This document shows positions 33,163 to 39,868 of a stretch of DNA of 64,000 nucleotides, piece after piece. Source of the stretch: Diaminobutyricimonas aerilata (lineage in GTDB: Bacteria > Actinomycetota > Actinomycetes > Actinomycetales > Microbacteriaceae); the NCBI RefSeq assembly GCF_002797715.1, contig NZ_PGFF01000001.1:496001-560000 (forward strand). The letters are read 5' to 3'. The translations under genes and the position numbers were made by a program. Position 1 is the first letter of the stretch. Each line of letters begins with the position of its first letter. Below the pieces are notes generated by a model. It was not told where the DNA came from. It did no database searches and saw only the letters and a program-made list of their open reading frames with translations.

Positions 33163-34542
33163 ATGAAGAAGAGGCAGCACGTGATGCTCGCCCTCACCGT
33201 CGCGGCGTCCATCACGGCGCTCACCGCGTGCGGTGGCGGCAGCGGCAACAACACCGCCCAGAACGCCGACTTCGGTTCGGAGCCCACCGGCACCCTCAAG
33301 ATCTGGGGATTCAACAACGCGGACGACGTCGGAACGTCGCGACTGGACTACGCCGCGGAGCAGCTCGAGGGCGTGGACATCGAGCAGGACAACGGCAGCT
33401 TCGACGCGCAGAAGTTCACCGCCCTCGCCGCCAGCAACGGACTGCCCGACGCGGTGCAGATGGACCGCAACTTCGTCGGCACCTACGCCGCCAAGGGCCT
33501 GCTCATGTCGCTCGACGAGTGCTACTCCGAGAACGACGTCGACCCCGACGAGGCCTACTACCCGCAGGTGATCGACGACGTCACCTACGACGGCAAGGTC
33601 TATGCGGTGCCGCAGTTCTACCAGCCGCCGGCGATCATGCTGAACATGCGCGTGCTCAACGCGGCCGGTGTGAGCCCCGACGCGTTCGACACGTCGAACC
33701 GTGAGGGCCTGCTCGCCGCCATCCAGACGCTCTACAAGGAGAGCGGCGGAAACCCGACCACCCTCGGATTCGACCCGCGCGTGCCCGGTCAGGCCGGAAT
33801 CTGGCTGCTCGGCAACGGCGGTCAGATCATGGACGAGGACGGCAAGCCGACCCTCGACGACCCCGCCAACATCGACGCCGTCGAGTTCATGAAGCAGATG
33901 ATGGACGCCCAGGGCGGGTACGCCAAGATCAAGAGCTTCATCGACTCGTTCGACATGTTCGGTGACAACAACCAGTTCGTCGCCGACCAGGTCGCCGCCG
34001 AGCTCATCGAGCAGTGGTACGTGAACGTCGTCGCCACGACGGCGCCGAACGTCGAGATCTCGGCCGTCCCGTTCCGCGACAAGGATGGCAACCCGTTCAC
34101 CGTCGCGAGCGGCACCGCATTCGTGATCCCGAAGGGTGCGAAGAACCCGGCCGCCGCGTGCGCCTGGGCGCTCAACCTCACGTCGACCGACGGCTGGATG
34201 GCCGCCGGCGAGGCTCGCGCCGCGAACATCGAGAAGGAGGAGGGCCGCCTCAACACCGGTCTCTTCACCGGCTCGCCCGAGGCCGACCAGATGATCCGCG
34301 AGGAGTTCGTCGGTTCGACCGGCATCCCCGGATTCGACGAGGCGATCAACACCTACTACGAGGTTGCGAGCGAAGGTAAGTCGTTCGGCATCTCGGCCGC
34401 GGGTCAGGAGATCCAGACCGAGCTGCAGAACGCCATCACGGCGGCGCTGCTCGGCGAGAAGAGCCCCGAGGAGGCCATGGCCGACGGCCAGGCCGCCGCG
34501 CTCCGCGCGTGGGAGACCACGACGGGCGAGAACTCGGAGTAA
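33163..34542 (+). CDS. CUT1 sugar ABC transporter, binding lipoprotein
   Basis: This 459-residue lipoprotein has signal peptide MKKRQHVMLALTVAASITALTAC with Cys23 in LTAC, then a Gly/Ser/Asn linker. The type II binding-protein fold is clear in GTLKIWGFNNADDVGTSRLDYAAEQL, DAVQMDRNFVGTYAAKGLLMSLDECY and YDGKVYAVPQFYQPPAIMLNMRVLNAAG, the UgpB/MalE pattern. The ATG follows GAAAGGGATATTC. The matching permeases lie downstream on the opposite strand, and the shared operator ties them together. The ligand is unknown; the GH38 neighbour suggests a mannoside or related glycan fragment. Confidence 0.9.
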   Translation: MKKRQHVMLALTVAASITALTACGGGSGNNTAQNADFGSEPTGTLKIWGFNNADDVGTSRLDYAAEQLEGVDIEQDNGSFDAQKFTALAASNGLPDAVQMDRNFVGTYAAKGLLMSLDECYSENDVDPDEAYYPQVIDDVTYDGKVYAVPQFYQPPAIMLNMRVLNAAGVSPDAFDTSNREGLLAAIQTLYKESGGNPTTLGFDPRVPGQAGIWLLGNGGQIMDEDGKPTLDDPANIDAVEFMKQMMDAQGGYAKIKSFIDSFDMFGDNNQFVADQVAAELIEQWYVNVVATTAPNVEISAVPFRDKDGNPFTVASGTAFVIPKGAKNPAAACAWALNLTSTDGWMAAGEARAANIEKEEGRLNTGLFTGSPEADQMIREEFVGSTGIPGFDEAINTYYEVASEGKSFGISAAGQEIQTELQNAITAALLGEKSPEEAMADGQAAALRAWETTTGENSE

Positions 34543-34558
34543 TCCGTAGCACGAAGAG

Positions 34559-34588
34559 GCGGGCGGGTCGCGACAGCGGCCCGCCCGC
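34559..34588 (+). terminator. Terminator after the binding-protein gene
   Basis: GCGGGCGGG (34559-34567) pairs with CCCGCCCGC (34580-34588), 12-base loop, followed by TTCGTCGTTGT. It lies 16 bases after the stop. Confidence 0.75.
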
Positions 34589-34869
34589 TTCGTCGTTGTC
34601 TGGGGGTCTGGTCGGAGGCGGGTGGGCGGTGGCCCCGTGGGCGGGCGCCGACAGCGGCGGCGCGGGGTGACCGCGGATGCGCGGCGAGAGCGTGTGCGGC
34701 TGAGCGACAGCGACAGCGGAACACCTGCGCGACGCGCCGGGCGGCGAGTGCGACACGCGTGGTGAACGGTCGTGCATCCGCTCTCGCGGTCGCACGAGCG
34801 GTCAGGGATGCCGGCGGATGGATCCGCCGTTGCGCCTTGAGGAGCGTCTCCTCCGGAGGTTTGCCGTTC

Positions 34870-34934
34870 GCGCTACAGCTTCACCGACGTGCGCCAGAAG
34901 TATCTGCCGCGCAACAACGAAGGTGTAGCGCAAC
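34870..34934. repeat. Short element with GCGCTACA terminal inverted repeats (copy 1)
   Basis: This 65-bp element starts GCGCTACAG and ends GTGTAGCGCAAC; its ends are inverted (34870-34877 with 34924-34931). The interior (TTCACCGACGTGCGCCAGAAGTATCTGCCGCGCAAC) is clearly related to copy 2 at 35063. It has no coding capacity. It may be a miniature transposable element or a structured-RNA repeat. Confidence 0.75.
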
Positions 34935-34956
34935 GGCGTAACTCACCGGTGCCGTT

Positions 34957-35060
34957 GCGGTTGCCGTCGCCGTTGAGCTGCTGCCTCCGCGGCTGCGCTG
35001 CGCCATCCGCGGTTGCCGTCGCCGTTGAGCTGCTGCCTCCGCGGCTGCGCTGCGCCATCC
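34957..35060. repeat. Exact 52-bp tandem duplication
   Basis: The segment beginning GCGGTTGCCGTCGCCGTTGA is present twice, at 34957-35008 and 35009-35060, with no differences that I can see; a partial third start (GCGGTTGC) at 35061 leads into the second inverted-repeat element. The identity suggests a recent slippage or duplication event. Confidence 0.9.
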
Positions 35061-35062
35061 GC

Positions 35063-35132
35063 GGTTGCGCTACAGTTCACCGCACGCGCGTCAGACGTAT
35101 CTCGCGCGCAACACGCAACGTGTAGCGCAACC
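35063..35132. repeat. Short element with GGTTGCGCTACA terminal inverted repeats (copy 2)
   Basis: This 70-bp element is bounded by GGTTGCGCTACA (35063-35074) and TGTAGCGCAACC (35121-35132), a perfect 12-bp inverted repeat. The interior TTCACCGCACGCGCGTCAGACGTATCTCGCGCGCAACACGCAACG aligns with copy 1. No target-site duplication is evident. Confidence 0.8.
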
Positions 35133-35332
35133 GGCTCGATCCGCGTGGACGGGTCTGGCACGCCCGCCGCCTCCGCACCGCCCTACCCGGCCGCTGGCGC
35201 GCGCCGCCGCGCAGCGGCCATGCCGCCCCGCACCGCGTTACCCGGCCGCTGCCGCGCTGCCGCGCTGCCGCGCTGCCGCGCGCCGCCGCGCGCAGCGACC
35301 CCGCCGCACACGAGAACCGCCGCCGCACACGA
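35133..35332. other. GC-rich low-complexity gap
   Basis: The 34543-35387 interval holds no gene that I can support. Besides the elements listed, it contains four exact copies of the 8-mer CTGCCGCG at 35249-35280 and two copies of GCCGCACACGAGAAC just before the terminator. Open frames here are only composition artefacts. Confidence 0.6.
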
Positions 35333-35364
35333 GAACGGCCGGCCCCCGCGAGGACCGGCCGTTC
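35333..35364 (-). terminator. Terminator of the permease operon
   Basis: GAACGGCCGG (35333-35342) pairs with CCGGCCGTTC (35355-35364), 12-base loop. It lies 24 bases beyond the stop of the leftward permease gene. Confidence 0.75.
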
Positions 35365-35387
35365 CGGATGGGCGGATGCGGCGGGGG

Positions 35388-36344
35388 TCAGCCCTTGCGG
35401 CCCTGGGTCGCGAGACCCTCGATGAAGTACCGCTGTGCGAAGGCGAAGATGATCAGCATCGGCAGCGTCACGAGCAGGGCCGCAACCATGACGAGTTGGT
35501 AGTCGCCCTGTCCGCCCGCGGTCGGGCTGAACTGCGTCATCGCGAACGAGATGCCGAGCGGCACCGTGAACTGCTCCACCGAACCGAAGTTCAGGTAGAT
35601 CAGCGGGCCCTGCAGGTTGTTCCAGCTCGCCTGGAACTCGAAGATGAACACGATGATGAACGACGGGATCGCGAGCGGCAACGCCATCCGCCAGAACAGG
35701 CCGAAGTAGCCCACCCCGTCGACGCGCGCGGCCTCGAAGATCTCCCGTGGCAGCCCGAGGAAGAACTGCCGCTGCAAGAAGATGTAGAACGCCGACCCGA
35801 ACAGGTTGGCGCCCCACAGCGGCACGTTGGTGCCGACGAAGCCGAGCTCGTTCCAGATGAGGTACTGCGGCACGAGGGTCACGGCACCCGGCAGCATCAT
35901 GGTCGCGAGCACGATGCCGAACAGGAAGTTGCGGCCCGGAAACCGGAAGTACGCGAACCCGAACGCCACGACCGAGCTCGAGATGGTGACGAGTCCGGCG
36001 GCGAGCACGGCGATGAGGATGCTGTTGCCGGCCCAGGAGAGCAGCGGCAGCCGGTCCCACACCTCCGCGTAGTTCTCCGGACGGAACGTCTCGGGTATGA
36101 GCTTGTTGTCGAACACCTGCCCGCGCGGCTTGAGGCTCGCCGCGATCAGCCAGACGAACGGATACAGGAACAGCCCGGTCATGCCGAGCAGGAGCACCCA
36201 CAGCACGACCTGGCCGATGATGTTCGTGGGGCGGTAGTTGCGGCGGCGCTTGCGGGGTCCGGGGCCGATCGCGTCGACGCCGACGGCGGCGACGCGCGGG
36301 CCGGGGGTGCCGCTCGTGTCGGTGGTCGCGCTCGTCGTGGTCAC
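35388..36344 (-). CDS. CUT1 sugar ABC transporter permease (MalG-like)
   Basis: This 318-residue permease has a hydrophilic N-terminus of about 42 residues, six helices, and the EAA loop PREIFEAARVDGVGYFGLFWRMALPLAIPSF at about residues 204-234. It ends FAQRYFIEGLATQGRKG, the usual MalG terminus. It is the second gene of the leftward unit; its start overlaps the upstream permease stop by 4 bases. It pairs with the permease at 36341 and, by shared operator, with the binding protein at 33163. No ATPase is present. Confidence 0.92.
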   Translation of the reverse strand: MTTTSATTDTSGTPGPRVAAVGVDAIGPGPRKRRRNYRPTNIIGQVVLWVLLLGMTGLFLYPFVWLIAASLKPRGQVFDNKLIPETFRPENYAEVWDRLPLLSWAGNSILIAVLAAGLVTISSSVVAFGFAYFRFPGRNFLFGIVLATMMLPGAVTLVPQYLIWNELGFVGTNVPLWGANLFGSAFYIFLQRQFFLGLPREIFEAARVDGVGYFGLFWRMALPLAIPSFIIVFIFEFQASWNNLQGPLIYLNFGSVEQFTVPLGISFAMTQFSPTAGGQGDYQLVMVAALLVTLPMLIIFAFAQRYFIEGLATQGRKG

Positions 36345-37318
36345 TTGCGGTCCCCTCCCTCGTAGTACACGAAACGGTTGCTCAGCTTCACCTGGATGAG
36401 GCTGATGAGCATGATGATGACGAACAGCAGCCAGGCCATCGCCGACGCGAAGCCGAAGTTGAAGCTGCGGAACGCCTGCTGGAAGAGGTAGATGCCGTAG
36501 AACAGCGACGCCTCCGGCGCCGCGTTCACTGCATCTCGATGGAAGAGCAGATAGGCCTGGTCGAACACCTGCAGGGCGGCGATGGTAAGCACGATGATGT
36601 TGAAGAACATCGCGCTCGAGATCATCGGCAGGGTGATGTTGAAGAACTGGCGGATGGGGCCGGCTCCGTCGATCGACGAGACCTCGTAGAGGTCACGGGG
36701 CACGTTCTTGAGCGCCGCGAGGAAGATGATCATCGTGCCGCTCACGGTCCACAGGGCCATGATCACGATCGAGGGCTTGATCCACGCCGGGTCGACGAGC
36801 CACTGCGGCCCGTCGATGCCGAAGAACCCGAGGAAGTCGTTGATCGCTCCGCGGTTGCCGTTCAGCAGCAGGAGGAAGACGGCGGCGGTCGCGACCGACG
36901 GCGTCATCTTCGGCAGGTAGAACACCGTGCGGAAGAAGCCGGAGCCGCGCTTGACGCGGTTGAGCAGCAGCGCGAGGGCGAGCGCGACGATGATCTCGAG
37001 CGGCACGGCGAGCACGGCGTAATACAGCGTGTTGCCGAGCGACAGCATGACCTTCGGCTCGTCGATGAGCAGCTGGTAGTTCGACAGACCCGCGGGAGTC
37101 GCCGTGTTCGTCGCGAGGTCGTAGTGGCTGAACGAGATGACGAGGCTGTAGACCATCGCGCCGAGCGTGAAGAGCAGGAAGCCGATCACCCACGGGGCGA
37201 TGAAGAGGTAGCCGGCGAGGGCCTCGCGTTTGTTGAACGACTCGACCTTGCGGCGCTTCGTCGCGGCGGGCTTGCCTCCCCGACGCGTGCCGGAGTCGGA
37301 CGTGGTGGCGACGGCCAT
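36341..37318 (-). CDS. CUT1 sugar ABC transporter permease (MalF/UgpA-like)
   Basis: This 325-residue permease has a basic N-terminus (KPAATKRRKVESFNKREAL), then six helices beginning AGYLFIAPWVIGFLLFTLGAMVYSL. The EAA loop is PRDLYEVSSIDGAGPIRQFFNITLPMISSAM, in which the usual E-A-A is E-V-S. The ATG at 37318 overlaps the TGA of a 19-codon leader frame by one base, and no strong ribosome binding site of its own is visible (GAGGCGG only), so translation may depend on coupling. Confidence 0.9.
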   Translation of the reverse strand: MAVATTSDSGTRRGGKPAATKRRKVESFNKREALAGYLFIAPWVIGFLLFTLGAMVYSLVISFSHYDLATNTATPAGLSNYQLLIDEPKVMLSLGNTLYYAVLAVPLEIIVALALALLLNRVKRGSGFFRTVFYLPKMTPSVATAAVFLLLLNGNRGAINDFLGFFGIDGPQWLVDPAWIKPSIVIMALWTVSGTMIIFLAALKNVPRDLYEVSSIDGAGPIRQFFNITLPMISSAMFFNIIVLTIAALQVFDQAYLLFHRDAVNAAPEASLFYGIYLFQQAFRSFNFGFASAMAWLLFVIIMLISLIQVKLSNRFVYYEGGDRK

Positions 37319-37377
37319 CAGCGCACCGCCTCGACGCGAGCCGCGCCGGGGCCGACGCGGGAGGGAGATGTGTTCAT
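37318..37377 (-). CDS. Possible 19-residue leader peptide
   Basis: A short frame MNTSPSRVGPGAARVEAVR starts with ATG at 37377 after a strong ribosome binding site (AAAGGGGAATC), and its TGA overlaps the ATG of the permease gene (TGATG). It is the first start codon of the transcript predicted from the promoter at 37448-37476. Alternatively the Shine-Dalgarno may only prime coupled translation. No conserved motif is visible in the peptide. Confidence 0.5.
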   Translation of the reverse strand: MNTSPSRVGPGAARVEAVR

Positions 37378-37418
37378 GATTCCCCTTTCAAGAGGCGTCG
37401 ATGACCCTTGCGCTTCGA

Positions 37419-37476
37419 TGTGGCATCGTTGCCACACACTTGTGGCGACTATAGGTCGCCGGGAGCGGAGGCGCAA
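37419..37476 (-). promoter_or_regulatory. Permease operon promoter with LacI-type box (site 3)
   Basis: On the minus strand TTGCGC (37476-37471), a 17-bp spacer and TATAGT (37453-37448) predict a start near 37441. The perfect dyad TGTGGCA-TCGT-TGCCACA (37419-37436) lies immediately downstream of it. The -35 is identical to that of the GH38 gene. Confidence 0.75.
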
Positions 37477-37532
37477 CACGGTCGGCGCCGACGGACGGGA
37501 CGGGTTGGCGGAAGCGGGTTCCGCAGACGTGC

Positions 37533-37568
37533 GGAGGCGCCGCAACGGAACCCAGTTGCGGCGCCTCC
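37533..37568 (-). terminator. Terminator after the Gfo/Idh/MocA gene
   Basis: GGAGGCGCCGCAAC (37533-37546) pairs perfectly with GTTGCGGCGCCTCC (37555-37568) around an 8-base loop, seven bases beyond the stop of the leftward dehydrogenase gene. Confidence 0.85.
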
Positions 37569-37575
37569 GGTCGAG

Positions 37576-38601
37576 TCATACAGCCGAGGTTAGAGCGCCG
37601 GGGCGCACGACCGGCGCGATGGCACCGCTTCTCCCAGACTCGTAGGCGGCGAGGATGATCCCGAGCACGTCGATGCCCTCGACGTGGGTATGCAGCGGGC
37701 GCGTACCGCCGATCAGGCTCGTCGCGAAGTGACGGATCTCGGCGGCGAACTCGTCGCCCTTCGGCAGCTCCACGGTGGCCGTCTCGCCACCGCGCACGCG
37801 GTAGTGCAGCGTCGTGCCGTCGGAGTAGAGGGACCCGAGTTCTCCCACCGCGGAGAAGCGTTCGGTGTTGGCCGTCGGCGTGTAGGCCCAGCTCGTGGTG
37901 ATGGTGCCGACGACGCCGTTCTCGAAGCGCACGAGCACCTGCGCGGAGTCCTCCCCCTCCATGAACGTCAGGCGGTGGGTGGAGAGCATCGCCGCGACCT
38001 CGGTGGGTGCCGCGCCGGCGAGGTGCATGAGCAGGTAGCTCGGGTGGTATCCGGTGTCGATGAGCTCGCCGCCGCCACTCGTCTTCGCGGTCGCGCGCCA
38101 GCCCATGTTCTCGGGGTTGAAGTCGTTGTAGAAGCTGTCGGTGGTGCGCACCTCGAAGACGCGGCCGATGACGCCCGCGTCGATGAGTTCCCGCGCCTTG
38201 GCGACGGCGGGCGCGAACAGCTGGTTGTGGGCGCACATGAGCGTGACCCCGGCGCGCTCGACCGCCTCGGTGACCTCGGCGGCCTCCTCGGGCGTGAGGC
38301 AGAGCGGCTTCTCGCACAGGATGTGCTTGCCGGCCGCCGCGGCGGCGACGATCGCATCCTTGTGCAGGTGGTGGGGCAGACAGATGTCGACGGCGTCGAT
38401 GTCGGCGTTCGCGATCATGTCGAGGTAGTCGGAGTAGGTCTCCGCCCCGGCGGCCTCGGCGCGTCGCTCGGCGTTCTCGGCGACGGGATCGGCGACGGCG
38501 ACGAGCGTGACGACGTCCGGGTTCGCGAGGTACCCATTGACGTGGGCGCCGGCGATGCCGCCGGCCCCGATGAGTCCGACGCGGATGGTGCGAGTGGTCA
38601 T
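37576..38601 (-). CDS. Gfo/Idh/MocA family oxidoreductase (leftward, second)
   Basis: This 341-residue dehydrogenase has Rossmann motif RVGLIGAGGIAGAHVNGYLANP at residues 7-28, catalytic AAGKHILCEKPLCLT at about residues 89-103, and the second-domain SGGGELIDTGYHPSYLLMHLAG motif with the D-x-G-x-H residues (Asp, His). It probably acts on a sugar set free by the GH38 enzyme or taken up by the importer. It lies 48 bases downstream of the paralogous dehydrogenase gene, probably in the same transcript, whose promoter carries the shared box. Confidence 0.9.
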   Translation of the reverse strand: MTTRTIRVGLIGAGGIAGAHVNGYLANPDVVTLVAVADPVAENAERRAEAAGAETYSDYLDMIANADIDAVDICLPHHLHKDAIVAAAAAGKHILCEKPLCLTPEEAAEVTEAVERAGVTLMCAHNQLFAPAVAKARELIDAGVIGRVFEVRTTDSFYNDFNPENMGWRATAKTSGGGELIDTGYHPSYLLMHLAGAAPTEVAAMLSTHRLTFMEGEDSAQVLVRFENGVVGTITTSWAYTPTANTERFSAVGELGSLYSDGTTLHYRVRGGETATVELPKGDEFAAEIRHFATSLIGGTRPLHTHVEGIDVLGIILAAYESGRSGAIAPVVRPGALTSAV

Positions 38602-38649
38602 GACTGGTGGATCTTCCTTCTGTGTATCGGGTGTCGGGATCGGGTCGGT

Positions 38650-39654
38650 CTAGAGGCGCACGGTCGTGCCGGTCGCCGCGGCCTCGTTGGCGGCGACGAC
38701 GAGTCGGGTGAGTTCGACGGCGGCATCGAGGTTCGCGGCATCCGGCGTTCCGGTGCGGATGGCGTGCACCCACCGTGCGAAGGGGCCGTCGGCGGCGTCG
38801 AGCAGCGGCAGTTCCGTCCAGTTCTCCGGATCGAAGTGCGGGCCCTTGGCGAGCAGGCGTTCGCCGCCGAATCCGAAGAGGAGCGTGCCCTCCGTGCCGC
38901 GCAACTCGAACGCGAATGCCCCCGGCACCGTGACGTTGCTGGCCTCGATCACGGCGATCGCGCCATCCGGATAGGTCGCGGTCACGACCGCGTTGTCTTC
39001 GAGAGCGCGGCCGGTCACGCTCGTGTACGCGGCGGTCACGCTCTCGGGCCGCGCGCCGAGGAAGCGCTGCGCGAGATACACCGGGTGGCACCCGAGGTCG
39101 GTCAGCGCGCCGCCGATGGCGTCGTGCTCGTCGAAGAAGCGCTCCGGAAGCCAGCCGGCGAGCGCGCCGTCGTGGGCGAGCCGGATGCGGGCGTAGGTGA
39201 GGCGGCCGAGTCGCCCCTGCTCGAGCGCGTCCAGGGCGGTCACGGTCGTGGCCTCGTAGAGGCGGGGGAGCGAGACCTCGAGCTGCACGCCGTTCTCGCG
39301 GACCGCCGCGAGGATCTCGGCCGTCTCGTCGAGCGTCGGAGCGAGCACCTTCTCGGTGAAGATGTGCTTGCCGGCTCGCGCGGCGGCGACCATGACGTCG
39401 CGGTGCGGCCGCGTGGCGGTCGTGACGGTGACGGCGTCGATGTCGTCACGGGCGAGCAGGGCGTCGAGGTCCGCGGCGAACTCGACCCCGAACTGGTCGG
39501 CTCCGGCCCGCCCGCGCTCGGGGTCGTCGTCCCAGACGGCGACGAGTTCCGTGTCGGGGTGGGCGAGCACCGCGTTCGCGTAATCGCCGGCGTGCACGTG
39601 CCAGAAGCCGAGCACCGCCACTCGGATGCCGGGGGAGTCAGGGACTGAGGACAT
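38650..39654 (-). CDS. Gfo/Idh/MocA family oxidoreductase (leftward, first)
   Basis: This 334-residue dehydrogenase is more divergent: the nucleotide-binding loop reads RVAVLGFWHVHAGDYANAVLAHP rather than G-x-G-x-x-G, and the catalytic segment is RAGKHIFTEKVLAPT, so the usual EKP proline is Val. The second domain has AIGGALTDLGCHPVYLAQRFLG (D-x-G-x-H). The EKV variant and the atypical glycine loop deserve attention as they may mark another activity or cofactor mode. ATG at 39654 follows CGGAGG; an upstream in-frame ATG at 39696 is less likely. Confidence 0.85.
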   Translation of the reverse strand: MSSVPDSPGIRVAVLGFWHVHAGDYANAVLAHPDTELVAVWDDDPERGRAGADQFGVEFAADLDALLARDDIDAVTVTTATRPHRDVMVAAARAGKHIFTEKVLAPTLDETAEILAAVRENGVQLEVSLPRLYEATTVTALDALEQGRLGRLTYARIRLAHDGALAGWLPERFFDEHDAIGGALTDLGCHPVYLAQRFLGARPESVTAAYTSVTGRALEDNAVVTATYPDGAIAVIEASNVTVPGAFAFELRGTEGTLLFGFGGERLLAKGPHFDPENWTELPLLDAADGPFARWVHAIRTGTPDAANLDAAVELTRLVVAANEAAATGTTVRL

Positions 39655-39672
39655 GGGGTCGAAGACCTCCGT

Positions 39673-39705
39673 TGTGGGATCGTTGTCAGGAAGCACGACA
39701 CTCTA
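39673..39705 (-). promoter_or_regulatory. Dehydrogenase operon promoter with LacI-type box (site 4)
   Basis: The box TGTGGGATCGTTGTCAGG (plus-strand 39673-39690) matches the other copies at most positions but its right half is degenerate. On the minus strand a -10-like TAGAGT lies at 39705-39700, so the box again lies at about +1. No good -35 is seen. Confidence 0.6.
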
Positions 39706-39868
39706 ACTTCTGCTCCGCGAGCAGTGCTAGGGCGCATTCGGGGGTCGGATGCATCGATTCACGTTGCCGCTGAATCGCCCTCGGATATTCCGGCCGAACC
39801 GTTGCCCGCACGCGCCGCCGGGCGTACCCTCGGCAGCACACAGCGCTGTCACTCGTTCGGGGGTAGTC

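Noticed and set aside
34870-35132. Insertion sequence
   Set aside because: The elements are only 65-70 bp, have no transposase gene and show no target-site duplication.
39749-39868. Upstream start for gamma-glutamyltransferase
   Set aside because: Starting at 39749 would bury the signal peptide behind 40 residues; ATG at 39869 restores a normal secretion signal.
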